DNA from: Prostheceraeus crozeri
Taxonomy: Eukaryota; Platyhelminthes; Polycladida; Euryleptidae
Assembly (NCBI GenBank): GCA_907163375.1
Contig: CAJQUW010008010.1
Location: 98,246 to 162,245, forward strand
Length of the DNA: 64,000 nucleotides
Reading direction: 5' to 3'
Shown: piece by piece, positions 51,437-64,000 of the stretch
Position numbering within the stretch: the first letter of the stretch is position 1
How the letters are laid out: every line of letters begins with the position of its first letter
Position numbers and translations under genes: made by a program
The notes under the pieces: model-generated
What the model saw: only the letters and a program-made list of their open reading frames with translations
Databases searched by the model: none
What the model was told of the DNA's origin: nothing

Positions 51437-51976
51437 TACAATCCGCTGGGTACGTACATACTCAATGAGATAGTCTAGGATCATATTTGCTTGTACATGA
51501 GATTTTAGTCCAGTAATGATCACTTTACTATTATGAAAGATTGCCACATGCACAGGTAACCAACAACTATGAGAGCTGCAGGAAAAAGTTCGGGTTCATA
51601 ACACAAACTGTAACTGCTGGTACGAATCTTCAAAAATGATAGACTTTCACTCAATTGAGTAGAGATCACCATATTGTCCACAGTCAGATTCGACATCACA
51701 CACCTCTCCCTCTTCCATATCCGACGTAGTAGTCTTTGTAGCTCTAAGCGCATTGACTGCGCCGATGAATGAGAGAAAGGGCGCCGAGAATCTGTACAGT
51801 CCCATTTGGGAAGAGTTGAAGATTCCGTGAATTGTTCATCTTCACCACTAACATTTGAGGACGGCCCGGGTAATACTTGCTGTTTGGAAGGTGTTGGTGT
51901 AATGTTGTGAGATCGATTTTGGTGTAGATCTGAAGCGACGGAGAATGTTGACGATGGTGTAGCGATGGCGCTTCAT
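51437..51976 (-). pseudogene. Polinton 2 TBP-like gene (looks broken)
   Basis: This is the counterpart of 14921-15382 on the opposite strand. The YEPELFPAALI block and the repeat-1 block with NSKYYPGRPQ are present. The downstream part encodes a segment of the kind seen in TBP's second repeat (VIITGLKS), which supports the assignment. It looks broken, about two or three breaks. It converges on the protease gene. Confidence 0.7.
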
Positions 51977-52299
51977 GATGAAAGAATGAGTAAATTGAGC
52001 GATGTACCTTCCTTTTATACTTTTTCCCAACTACCTTGATGAAATGTGAAGTTAGTATGAAGTTGGGAATGATAGAGTTGAATTCGCGATTGTTGACGCG
52101 CAGCCAGATGCGATTTCCAATACGTGAATGTCTTTTCATATAGAAGTATTTCAAATCCTTCATGATATGATGTAGAGATTGAAAATGACGATAAGATAAA
52201 GCAAACTCTCTTCTCACATTTCCAGTTGAATCTTTTGAAATAGACGTTTCGATCATGATCCGTTTCAATACGTTGTAGGGAATCTAATTTCCAACTCAT
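51650..52299 (-). pseudogene. Polinton 2 PC4-like paralogue 2 (looks broken)
   Basis: This is the counterpart of 14599-15249, beginning MSWKLDSLQRIETDHD. It looks broken, several breaks. Its 3' part again overlaps the TBP-like region. Confidence 0.55.
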
Positions 52300-52321
52300 G
52301 GTGCGTGGTAGTCATGTCTGA

Positions 52322-52705
52322 TTAAGATTTGCATAGTAGGGCGATGAACTCACGACGAATAAATGTCATGATGGAGCGATGTATGTATCTTCTATACTTC
52401 TCCCAATTGTATTTGCGAAATGAGAAACAGTTTGCGGAATGAGAATGGCAGATTTGAATTTCATTTCTGTAATGTTGAAGCCAAACTTGATCACCCAAGG
52501 AGATGAATCTTAATGTTTCAAAATATTCCAAATGATATCATCCATAGAATATTCCAATTCCCTCATGATATCATTGAGGTTGACAAATTGTCGCCATGTT
52601 AATGTAATATTCTCTTGATGTATGACCATGAGAATTTTTGAAATGTACGTTTCCATCACGATCAACTCTGATATATTGTAGAGAGTCCAAAATCCAAGTC
52701 TTCAT
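52322..52705 (-). pseudogene. Polinton 2 PC4-like paralogue 1 (looks broken)
   Basis: This is the counterpart of 14220-14576, with the second half (FISLGDQVWLQHYRNEIQI) still clear. It looks broken, about one or two breaks. Confidence 0.55.
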
Positions 52706-52740
52706 GATGTTATGCAAAGTTGCAGATCAGCAATATAAAA

Positions 52741-54146
52741 ATGTCGTTTTATCATATTTTGCTTAGCAATGCGGCTACAAAGAGATTTGCTAGTAATCGA
52801 GCCGCACTCTTTTCTACTCCATTGATCATGCACAACAGCTAAATGGAAATTGGGAAGTGGGTGTCACTCAACTTGTTTATAGCAACTGTGTCTATACTTT
52901 TGATCATGAGGTGATGACTATTAATATGAGACGTACAGCTGCTTATCAATGTGAAAAGGGGTGCCGAGTATACATTCCACAGTGGCCAAAGAAAGATCTC
53001 TTATCATGTAAATAGTTTATATATGATTTCTTGAATAAAGCGTGTAAACATATTGTCCAATTTACTCCGCACAATGATGATCATACTTATCTACATCATG
53101 TAGTTGAGAAAGATTGGATTGTTGGTTTAAGTCCAAGTTTAAGAAATGATTTTGGTTACCTCGCTAGCGCCTTAACAAGCTATGATAATTTTAACGTTAA
53201 TTACCACACAAGTGGTTAACAGTTAATATATCGAGCGGAAGCTTATTATGTAGATCTTATTCCAAAAAATGAGAAGACGTTGGTGAAGAAGATTGTGATT
53301 AAGCCAAGAAAGACAAACATGACTCCTGAAACATTATTGAAGAAATTTAATTATCTCCTTCGAGTTGATGGTAAACAAGTGGCAACATTGGACTTATATC
53401 AAATCATCTAATCATATTGCAATAAGTAAATTAAATGATGATGATCTAGTATTAGTTTGTTCAAAAGATTTTCATCAGTTTCTTACGACAATCGATTCTG
53501 CAGCTGTTCATGGAAAATTTGATATGCAACATTTACCATGTGAAAGGTCAAATCAATTTGATACAGAATGGACCCGTATCTTTATACAGAAAGTGTGTAG
53601 AGCCTTTATGGTGGTTATCTTACATGAAACAAGAGTGTTGCTGCCTCGCATTATTACTTCAGGTTTAAATTGGTTGTAGATTATTTAAATGAAGTGATTA
53701 ATGAGCCATATATTTCATTTTTCTGAAAAAGAAGGTACTTTGTCTCTCACTATAAGTGGAAAAGGTATTGAACTAATTATGGATAAAACTCTAATGGACA
53801 TTTTGGGTTTGATCAAAATATCTTTAAAAGTGGTACTGTAACCCAAAGCTAGCGCAGACATGTCGCTATCGCGTCGTATTAACTATTTTCAGATATATTC
53901 CAATATTGGTGAAGATGTACGTGTGGGGAGATGTTGAAGCTCCATTGCTAGCAATTGATACCATACAGCCAAAAAAGCTGCAGTATTTTATCTGAGCATA
54001 CTTTCAAGAAAGTGCATTATACAAAGCTGAAATCAAACTACATCCCACAAATTGATATTGCCATTTATGACGATGCTGGTGCGTTGATTCCTTTTCATAA
54101 AGATGCTGTGAACAAGTATCACACTCCATTTCGAATGAAGAGTTAA
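52741..54146 (+). pseudogene. Polinton 2 copy of the 465-residue protein (badly broken)
   Basis: This is the counterpart of 12787-14184. It carries of the order of ten breaks. Confidence 0.75.
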
Positions 54147-54170
54147 TGCAAAAGTAAGCTAATATATTTT

Positions 54171-55729
54171 TTCCAATGTGAATAATATGTAAAGTGAAAA
54201 TAAGGACTCGTTTCTAATCTACTTACCCAGTAATGCTTCTATGGAAATAAATTTCCCAAAAATAAACCATCAGGACTATCGAGTAGAATTAAATCGCCCA
54301 CTGCATTTAGAAGGTGAATGGAGGTTGGCGTTTTATAGTATTTGCTATGATAGCAATATTCAGAATGTGAATGATTTGGAAGAAATGATATTGACTCCTC
54401 GCACCCATGATGGAATAACGATGAATAATGCATTTCAGTTCCCATACAATTTAACATCAGATGGAAAGTGGTACTATGAATGGATTCAGATAAAATCAGA
54501 TTCTTATGAACCATTTGGGAATGAGAAAATTATTAAGGCATTCAACAGTGGTAATACTTCCATCATGAAGAATAAAAATCAGAAAGCTTATGAGTTTACT
54601 ATCTATCATTGGAGTGGGAGACAGTTCCTCCGCTTTCAATTCTTTTACTAAAGGTCTTACACTGAGGTTTGGATAATGAATTCTATCCATATCTCGGTTT
54701 TTGGTCATGGACTACATCTAACGTCAATTGCTACTGCAAATGTTAAAAAAGTTTATTCAAATCGAATCATAAACAAATTTCATTATAAAATAAAATATTT
54801 GATGAAGATGTTGTAGAATGTGAAGAACGCATCATTTTGAAATAAGCGTGGTGTTCAACCTTTATCACTTATTGAGTATAGTAAAACGATGGAATGAGAC
54901 TGTGGGTAAGAAGTATGGAGAGAGAAAATTATGGCGGACAAAAATAAGTTGGTTATTCAGAAATATAATGACAAACTTACAGTTTATTTCTCTCCAACCT
55001 TGCGTTCATTTTGTAAGACATTATACACCTATTATTGGAAGCGGTGTGGTGTATGCTTCTCATGAATATCACACTAAAGCTGATTCAGTTAATGATGAAT
55101 GGTGGGTGGACATCTATGGTGATCGCATCAAGAAAATTTACAGTCTTATGAAGAATCTAAAGTTGCTATCAATATAATGCCGCGTCAATATCATGCAGTT
55201 GAAAGCTTCATTCATGTAGTAAATCCTTATATACCAAACAGAAGTTGAAGCATGTGATGAAAAGTAAATATGATGTAAAGACACACCACATTTCGTTTTA
55301 ATTGAAAATCAACGCGTTGTTCTGAAACTGGGTGATGACATTCAATGTCAATTGAGTAAAAATTTGAAAAAACTCTTTGGTTTTTCAATGCTACAAACTG
55401 TGTTTACTGCTGCGCATACGATTGGTTAGAAACACCAATGACACTTGATAAACATGAACAGCACCTTTACATTCAAAAGTGATTTGATTCTTACCTATTT
55501 CTGTTGGTGGAAAAAAAAAAAGAACACACATATTACGTGATTTCATTCATGATAAAGACGCTTCATATGGAATAGTCGAAAGATGTGAATCAATTTTCTA
55601 TCATCCGTCCGTCAAACAAAAACTATACCCTCTATTTCTATCCAACAAAAAATTACCAATGTGTTTACAAGGAGTGCATCCATGTGAAAGAATTAAATCC
55701 CTCATAACTTTAGTGTTTCGGAAAACAAA
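54171..55729 (+). pseudogene. Polinton 2 copy of the 516-residue protein (badly broken)
   Basis: This is the counterpart of 11227-12777. It carries more than ten breaks, rising towards its end. Confidence 0.75.
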
Positions 55730-55959
55730 GTGGAAAAAAGTCATTGTGATTATGTTTATTGAAATAAAAATTGTGTATGAAAAAGTCTTCTTCACAGATA
55801 TATGAGGGGGAGGGAATGAGGTGACTGTAGCATATATTCACAAGGGAAAGAAAAGATACCAAACAACGGGGGGATCTCATGCGATACATAAAACAACCAT
55901 GTATATCTACAAAAGCAACATCAAAATACTGAGTTAAAAGTTGATTATTCAATACATCT

Positions 55960-58900
55960 CCTGAATGTGGTAGCGTGAGTTTTATTCTTTTGGGCGGGAG
56001 TATGTATTGTGTCAGGATGTCCATGTGGAAGAGATGTGTTATGTCCTATCCAACACCTCTTATCTTCCCATGCTGAAAGTGCTCGTATTCTTGAACGTGT
56101 GCGTTTTCACAGAATTGGTATGAACTTGAGATTTTTAAGATTGGTTTTCATATTGACAAACGTTTTTATAGTTTTATTTTTATAGGGGGTAGGCCTTTCT
56201 TATAGGACCGATGTTTCATTTTATGAAACAATGGATATTTGATATACCTTTAAAATGCACGGCCTTTTTAATTACTATCTTTGTCACATTCTTTTAATTT
56301 CATGGAATACATTTTAGGACGGAGAGAAAATCATGTTCATCTATTTTTCCTTTCCTGCTGTTTTAACTCCTTTAAAACAACCAAGTTTGGCTTTTATTCT
56401 GTTACTGGAAAAAAATGTGTAAAATAGAGTGGATGAGTGGGAATTGTAGTTAGATGTGTCGAAATATTTTTCTAATGGGGGACTTGATGCCTACTTCATT
56501 AAAATTTAAATCTTTTTTGGAGATGGGCAAAATAATTCCTAAAAAGAAACTGTATCTGTATTTCCCCCACCACCCAGCAAGCGAACCTCTTTTACCAAGG
56601 AGAGGGGCATTGGTAATAATAAATTTGTAGAAGAGTTGATACATTTCAAGCTTGGAATAAATCTATAAATACGGGGCTTGCCTAATTAAGATGGGTTTGC
56701 ACAAACCTCAACTTTTCTGATTTTATCCATTTTTTAACACCTACAAAGATCCTCATCGATGGATGTCTCTATCAATGACAAAAGAGGTGGGATGAGGGTC
56801 AATTTGTGGATTATTTTTTGATTCAATCAACGACTAGTTTGTAGTTTCAATACGTTGTTTCTAACATACTCCCATCGGTCTTTTCCGAAAAAGACTGTTA
56901 TTCTTATATTTATAGAAAATCCTTTCAAAATTATTTTGGGCGAGTGCACGTTTTTGACTGTTACTATCTATGTAGGGTTTGAGGAAGGCTTTCTGTCTAA
57001 ATTTGATACTGCGGTGAACTGACTTTAGAAGCATGCCCATTTCTAAATAGACTTTTAGTTAATGCAGAAGTTGCACGAGATTGAAATTTTTCTTATCATA
57101 TTGGGTGAGTTACTAAAAGTTAAGTTTGCGGGCATGGTTTTGTAAACCCTTGGCTGTCCACACTCTGTTAAGTTATCATGAAAATTGTGACATGAATGGT
57201 GAAAACAAACTATAGTATTTCAGTCACTTCACCAGATTCAGGTATTGCGAGTGGGAAATCAGGCAGTTTTATTTTTAATACTAATTGGATAAATCAAATC
57301 CACTTACAAAAATTAGTATCCCCAATCACCTTCATCTGGAATCTTCAGAATGTTCTTGAAGGGTTGGGGGGGGAGTAATTACCGCATGCTCATTTCTTGA
57401 TTTAACCAAACTTAAAAAAAAACTCGGGGAATGAGGGGGGGTTACAAATTGGTTTTTAAGGGTGGTTTTTTTGAGTGGGTTTAGACAGTGAACTGCCATA
57501 TAAATTATTTTGGTCATAGTACTTTTAGGTGTGGATATGATACCATCACCTAATTGATTTCTAGATTTGTATGTGATGTTTATTTCACAAATGTGAGACC
57601 CACCGCGTATTCCGCGCTCAAAATATATTATTACATCTGCGGGTCTTTGTAAGGGAGATGGGACAATGGTCTCACCAGTCATTTTAAAGGCTGATTTAAA
57701 GGACATGGCTGGTAGACTGACAAAAGTTGGGGACGTGCGTGGGATCCTAATTATGACTTCTTCTAATGCCACTCGTCGAAATTCCTGAAAGACATCTCAG
57801 CCAGCAAAAATGACATTCTAATTTCTAAGTAAGGGCGATCATTATAATCGCCAAAACGCTTTACAATCAAAATTTTTAACCATGGCCCTTCCGCTTTGAG
57901 CATGTTTCATAGTCCTCTTTACTGGACAATATTTCACATTCCGTCAAATCGTTTTGAATTTGTCTTATGGAAGGAAGGGTTGTTTTCATTTAGTTTTTAG
58001 GAACATTCGAAAGCTATAATTACTGGAATAGGGATAGACTTCTTTGGGAAAGTGGAGTGATTATTTCATCGTTTTTAAAGTTTGGATAGTGTTTATCTTC
58101 AAAATAAACGTATTGGGGGGGACTATTGGGGGAAGGAAGAAAACTTGAGAGGATTACGAACGAGGAGAAGTTCTAGTGACGCTGGACATGGTGAATTGGA
58201 ATGAATCTAAAAATTTTATTTCGAAGAAGACTGTACCTTGATTTATTCCTTAGTTTTATTTATAATTGGTACTTTTGCCTGTCCTATTGCCATGTCATTT
58301 TTTCTCTCGTTTGGCGCTATAACATTAAACTGCCACGATTTCATCTGGCTTCAAACCCTCCTTTTATGAGCATTATGGGGGGGACTGGGGGTCATAGTAC
58401 CTTAAAGTTATGAAAAATGGGGGGGGGGGAACGGGGGTAGTACACGGGGACGTTCCCTCCCAACCTAATGTGAAAAAAGTTACATTTGGAGCAGAGTGCG
58501 TTGTCTAAATTTACCAGTGATTGTGATCATGATCACGCATCTTTCCTTTAATTTTAAATTTTTTTCGTCATCAAATCCGTTTTTATGACATTTTAGGGCC
58601 ACGATGTGCAACTTTCAAATTTTTGTTTAGTTTCTTCATTCGGGGGGGGAACATATGTAGTGACTTACGCTGCATATTGGGAGATCATATGTGATTGTTG
58701 AATATTTGGCAGCGGCAGGCCCTTCTATCGAGAAATTCTAGAAATTTTGAAATGCAATCATTCACCTTGCCAAGTATGCATTTTTGTTTTTGTCTTATTC
58801 CTAAAGTGGGTCATGCCATACTTCATAGCAGGATATGCTGGCTGGCTTGGTGGGATGATATCATCAATTGTAGCGGCATTTCTATGTCTGCGTAAATGGG

Positions 58901-58998
58901 GGTGAACACGCAGGGGACTTAATTCGTCACCATTGATCCCTATGTGAAAATATTTAAATCTTTGTGGCATGCGTTTTCCCATTTGTAATTTACTCGCT
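55960..58998 (-). pseudogene. polB: Polinton 2 DNA polymerase remnant (extensively broken, incomplete)
   Basis: This is the minus-strand counterpart of the polymerase, recognisable by blocks such as VSLPAMSFKSAFKMTGET. It carries dozens of breaks. Homology stops near the region equivalent to about 8450 in Polinton 1, so the N-terminal third is not present. Confidence 0.75.
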
Positions 58999-61900
58999 AA
59001 ATTTCGCTCTTAGCTGTTAATCTTGTGCGTTCCTTGTCCATTGGCTCGCTATGATTAACCTTCCTATCTAATTAGTCTTTTCCCACTCTTTTCTAGCCCA
59101 TAAAGATGCAATTTGCTTTTGCTAACCTATTTTACTGTGATCTGCCTTTTTTATCTTCATGTTTTTTTACAATGCGCCACTTTATGTTGTTACGTTCTTT
59201 AACAATTAAAACTTTTTGCCCTCTTCTTTTTGCCCAACTGGCCATTTTTATTTAAACCTTATTTTTTTACTGCTTTGTTTTGCCCATGTTGACTGTGCAT
59301 TGAACCATGAAATGCGATTTAATGCATTTTTGATGCTACTTGCCCAATTTTGTTGAGTGCCTTTTTCATTTTTAGCCCAATATTGCGCCAAGCATTTTTT
59401 TGTTGTTTGTTGCTATTTCTCTCCAGTTTCTGTTTTGCCTGCCGCTTTGTCTGCTTTAAATGCTTTGCACTTGTTTATGTTTTTGTGCTTTTTGATATTG
59501 TTGCAATGATCTTGTTCTTGCTTAATTTATCTTTTTGATTTGTTACATTTGCCTTTTGATATTCTGTTGCCCCGCCTTAATAGCCCATATCTTGTACTTG
59601 CTCTTTTGGGCGGCTTGCGCTTTGATGCCGCTTTCGTTATGATGCGTGCCCATAACGTGCTTGCTTGGGCGATTCTTGTATTTGCTTCAATATGCTATGC
59701 TGTGCCCGCTTCAACTTTTTATCTTTTTTTGAAAATTCCCCCGTGTTTGCTGCTATTTGTTATCCCATCGCTTGCACATTGTCCATTGTGCTTTTGCTTA
59801 AATCTTATTCTTTAAGCTTAACTTTCCGCCTTTTTTTTGCCTCCTTTTCTTGCCCTTTGCATGTGCACACGTGCCATTCTTGCCCTAGGCGATTTATCTT
59901 GATAGCTTTGCTTGTAATTATTTTTTGTGTTTATTGGAAATACTTTTTTTTCTGTGTTGCACCAAACCCCTGAATTTGCCCCAACGATTTCGCTTGTATT
60001 ACATGCTTATGACTTGCAAACTTTTGCACTTGGCGCTTGCTCAATTTTTGCGTTTACCCTTTTTGCACATGCATGCTGCATTTGTTTGCCCCCCCGCTTG
60101 CCATTAGTGCTTTTTAATGCTTAGCGCACCATTCTATTTTTTCGCGCTTGCATTTTGCTTTCTTTGACTTTTGCCTCTTTGTGTTGTGCCTGCATCTTTG
60201 CTTTAGTAAATTAAATTGCAACGCTTCTTTGCCTTTTGATGAATCTTATTACAAACATTGGTTACTGCATTTACTTTCTTTTGTTATTTTTGCGCATTTT
60301 TTTGCTCTTTAGCATTGCATTTGTAGCCCTGCCTTATTTCATTTGTTCTTGCATCTTTGTTTGTTCGTTGCTTGCCCGCTATATTTCTTAAGATTGCTGC
60401 TTGCACCTCGCTTCAATGTTTTGTTGTAGCTGTTGCCTTATTGCCTCCTTTGTCTTACCTTACTTGCCGCCGATTTTGCTTCATGCAAAATTCTGCAGAT
60501 ATTGCCCTGATAATTGGCTTTTGCCCGCACTTTCCCTTTCTTTTCTTTATTTCATTTAAATGTGGCTTTGCCTTTGATTTGAACGTTTTGTTATTTGCGG
60601 CCCGCTTCATTGTTCTGTTCGCTTGTTTAATCCTTTTTAGCCGTTTTTCTTACTCTTTGCCTGATAGCACCTTAGCCCCGCTTACCCCCTTTTGTCATGC
60701 TGTTTGTGTTCGCATTCTTTTGGCTTTCGCTATGTAAACTTTCAAACATATTCTGTGTGTGCCTTGCTCTGCTATATGTTGCCAAACACTTATTCCTTTT
60801 CTTACTTGCCAATGCCAATTTGCCTCGATTTTTTGCATGATTTGCCTTACTTGATTGCCCGTCGCTCTACGGCTGGTTTTTTTATGCTATATTGAATTGT
60901 ATTAATTGCGCCTGTATCTTCTTTTGCCGTTTTTTAATTACTATGCCAAAATTAGGCTCCAATGTCCATTATGCTTTACTTTTAACATTGGCTTTTTGCT
61001 CCATGCTCGATCGGCATTGGCACAAAAATGGAACTTCATGTGCCCAATAAACATTGGCTTCTTATTAGTTTTTGGCAAACTTTGTGCATTTATTCTTTTG
61101 TTTCATTGTGTCTTCCTTTTGCCTGTATACTCATTGATTTTTTACTTGCAATATGCCCCTGTATGCAATTGATAATGTTTAGCCCCTATTGGCATAATTA
61201 AATTTGCGCTTTGCTTTAATTATTGATTGTCACTTTTTTATAACTATTGCCATTTCTAGCTGCCTGCTTCCTTTTAATTATACTCCCCCCGCTTATTATT
61301 GCTATGCCTCCGCGCACATTCCCTCGCTATGGTCATAGTATGTTTTCTGATGCAACACATCTTATGCCTGTGCTTCGAAAATGCACTTTCGCCCGGATTT
61401 TAGCTGAATTTAAAAAGAATTAATCTTGCCTGATCTTTGTCATTTTGCTTGGTTGTTCATCACCTCCTTTTATTATTTTTTATGCGTGTCACTTATGTTC
61501 CTTATGTTCGCTTTTTTTTAAATGCGCTATAGGTTACTGAATGTTGCATCGCTTGCCTTTGAACTGAATGCATGCGTATGCACTTAACACTGCCTTGCGT
61601 TAGCCACAATTTTATATTCCGACCCCCCCCCACAATTTATTTTTGCATTTTGTAGCCTTTGCTAAGTATGCCAACCATTGTGCAAAATGCCCTTCTATTG
61701 CTTGTTTATGCCTTCCACTCGCTTGTATAATTGAGTTAGCCAATGCGTAATGCACTTGTCATTTTTTGATTCTTTTTCTTTATTATTTACATGTTGTTTT
61801 GTCGCTTGTTTCTTTATTCATGCTTGCATCGCCTTGTGCACCATGCTTGCCACTTTTACCTGCAATGTTTTGCTTTTGCTGAGCCAACAATCCCCTTAAA

Positions 61901-64000
61901 TTAAGTAAGAAACTTCTTTTTTGCCTATCCCTATGCTACAGTTGCTCATTTTGTTATTGTCGTTTTGCCCAATTGCGCCATGCTTTTTATTTGGCGGTAC
62001 TAATTTTCTTTTTTTTTCTTGCATATTTTTTCTCTTTGCTTTATTGCTCTATTGCTTTTGCTTGGTCTCTGTGTTTGCTAACTTTCTGAGATTGTCACTT
62101 AGCTTGCCCCTGCACTTCTTTTTCGCTATGTTTCAACTTTTGCCTAACATTAATGTGCTTGTCCGACCATTGTTGAATACTATTTTTTGTTTCGCTTCAT
62201 ACCTTGGCAACTCTGCTTTTCTGCTCCCAATTTTGCTCCTCATTCAGCATCTCTTGATCATTTTGATAGCTTATTTTTTTGCTAAATATTTTCAATGCAA
62301 TCTATGCTGCCTTCATATGACCTAATGTGCCCTTTTTGCTGTTTTTAATTGCCGCTTGTCTACCATAGGCAGCAATGCCTCTTGTATATTCTGCTTCAAC
62401 ATTTTGTGTATTTCTGCCCTTTGTTTGTTGCATTGTGTGCTTCTTTTATTTCTCTTTTTGACTTTCATGCTTAAATTTTTATGCCATATATCACTTTATT
62501 TATTTATTTGCTACCTTTTGCACTTATATCTGTGCTTTGGTTCTATTCCTTTTGCTGATTTTTGCTTTAGCCCCCGGCCTTCAATCTGTTATTTGGTGCA
62601 ATTAGTATTTTTTAATTGCCTTTTGTAGTTTTGCTGTTGATGCAATTGCAATATCTTCTGCTCTGTGTTCCCACCCAACCTTTGCCTTTTATGCATGTCG
62701 TTGCCTTCATTTATTTGTCAATTAATTTATGAACTATATCTTCTTCATTAGCTCATCAAGCTACTTGAAAACACTGGGATTTGCCTTGCTGCTTGGTAGT
62801 TTTTTCTTCTGGCCTTTAGCTTAACTGTTTTAAACACTTCATTTGCATGTTTATGCTTTTTGCATCTTACCTTTTGCCCCGATTATGCGTCTGCTTTTCT
62901 CTTTGTTGCTTTTCATGGTTGCTGCTTTGTTGCATGGTATTGGGTTTTTCATATTTGCTTTTGCCACTTTGGTATGCCATTTCTAATGTTTTTGCTTTGC
63001 ACCCAAATTTTGCTCTTCTGCCTTGATGGCTGCTGTGCTTTTGCTTGTTGCCCATGCCTGCCCTGAAAAATTGCACTTTATTTCATGCCTGATAATTTAA
63101 TATGCTTTATATATTTCTATTTTGCTTTTGTATTTTTTTGTTGTGTCTTTTGAGCTTTTGTGCCCCCCCACATGCCTTTGCCAAATTTATTGTAAATTGC
63201 ATGCCAAACAATTATTAGTTCTGCCTTCCTGCATGTCCAATTTTTCGCAACTCTGGCTCTATTTGTTGCATTTAAATTGCCCCCCCTATTTTTTGCCCCT
63301 TTTATTTCTTGCTTCATATGCCAATTATGCCAATGCTCATCTTGCTTATTTTTTTGCCTATAAAGTTGCAAATGTATGTTGCCCCTCTCGCTTGCATCGA
63401 TGGAATTTTGCGTTTGCTTATTTTTGGCATGACCATTCTTTTGCCCCGCTGCTTTATCGCTTTGATTTCACATTTGTTTTGTTGGTTGTCTTGCCATTTG
63501 TGCCCATGATTTTTGCCCAGCCCCATTTTATTGTTTTGCTAACGCTTTTGCCTGCCATTATTATTAAAAAATTAATGCGGCCCCGCTTGTTTTTTGTAAT
63601 GCCGCCTCGTTATTGAATAGGGCCTTGCTTGTGTTTATTGCAAATATGATTTTTTTATTCCTCCCTCTGCATTCTTCCTTTGTTTATTTTCTCGTTCTGC
63701 CATCATATAATGGCCCCATTTGTGCGTCCGCCCTAAATTTGCCTTATTGCCTTGTTCCCACATATGCCCAACCCCAAATTACTTTGCCTGCATATTTAAT
63801 TTATAAGACGCTTAACGCTTTTATACAATTGGCTTAGGATAAGAGTTGCCACGCAATTTTATTTTTTTTTAAACTTATCTTGCATGCTCACTAATTTGCC
63901 GCCCCTAAGTGCATCCGCATTGCATATTTTTTGCATTTTTTGCCGTTCGATATGTTGCAACACTTAGCCCTTTTTACTTGCTACTATTTTAATTTGTGCC
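58999..64000. other. 5-kb T-rich, pyrimidine-biased stretch without genes
   Basis: It is dominated by T, with frequent tgcc, ttgc and cccc words and few GG or AG steps. Open frames on the plus strand translate to Phe/Leu/Cys/Ala-rich strings, which is what such composition yields by chance. No tandem period, transposon end, RNA gene or homology to the rest of the window is visible. It starts exactly where the degraded polymerase homology ends. It may be a consensus artefact or a genuinely strand-asymmetric region. Confidence 0.5.

Larger units (their letters stand above)
38779..58998. mobile_element. Polinton 2, opposite orientation, far end absent
   Basis: It begins agtagtaagtaaaactcc, the same terminal sequence as both ends of Polinton 1. 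It carries the genes of Polinton 1's right half in the same order but on the opposite strand. Capsid, ATPase and RING products differ from Polinton 1 by only about 1-2%. A LINE of about 4 kb is inserted near 39793. Many genes look broken, and the part beyond about 52 kb carries dozens of breaks. Homology stops inside the polymerase near 58998, so the far arm and terminal repeat are missing. Its better half suggests a recent common origin with Polinton 1. The ragged half may be a sequencing problem rather than age. Confidence 0.9.

Noticed and set aside
59350-63837. Many plus-strand frames with apparent membrane segments in the T-rich tract
   Set aside because: A T-rich, A-poor sequence yields Phe/Leu/Cys-rich translations with few stops by chance. 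There is no family signal or start context.

Overview
The window is animal nuclear DNA, most likely from an invertebrate. The evidence is spliceosomal introns, a tRNA-derived SINE, hAT elements, a LINE and two large Polinton (Maverick) elements. I cannot place the species. Host DNA fills 1-1206 and 24288-38778. It is mostly non-coding and broken up by small transposons. The only convincing host coding piece is one zinc-binding exon at 30368-30511 on the minus strand.

Polinton 1 spans 1207-24281 (about 23.1 kb). It has long terminal inverted repeats and a perfect 6-bp target duplication, ggcccc. The left third holds small accessory genes, three copies of a 144-bp intergenic module with TATA boxes, a tandemly repeated tract, and a protein-primed type family B DNA polymerase gene on the plus strand. 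The middle holds two long paralogous unknown genes on the minus strand, then on the plus strand two small PC4-like paralogues and an overlapping frame with a TATA-binding-protein (TBP) fold signature. The right half is a tightly packed minus-strand block. From its right end the order is a basic-tailed early-type protein, a RING protein, an exonuclease-like protein, an unknown, a membrane RING protein, a small basic protein, a packaging ATPase, an unknown, a Cys-rich ORF, a chromodomain integrase, a basic core-like protein, the double-jelly-roll major capsid protein and an adenain-like protease.

Polinton 2 starts at 38779 and lies in the opposite orientation. It is a close relative, about 98-99% identical by eye in its best protein genes. 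A CR1/Jockey-like LINE (about 39793-43780) sits between the promoter and start codon of its first gene. Its first half is well preserved. From about 52 kb the similarity to Polinton 1 becomes more and more ragged with inflated homopolymers. It ends inside the polymerase gene near 58998, with no second terminal repeat. The last 5 kb is an unusual T-rich, pyrimidine-biased sequence with no recognisable gene. This gradient looks more like poor consensus quality than natural decay.

The most notable content is a possible self-contained transcription module in a Polinton. It combines a TBP-like protein, two PC4-like proteins, TATA and CCAAT promoters, and two genes at opposite ends of the element (polymerase and the 22-kb gene) whose start codon abuts a 67-nt intron. 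I treat both Polintons as fossils and state only whether parts look whole or broken.
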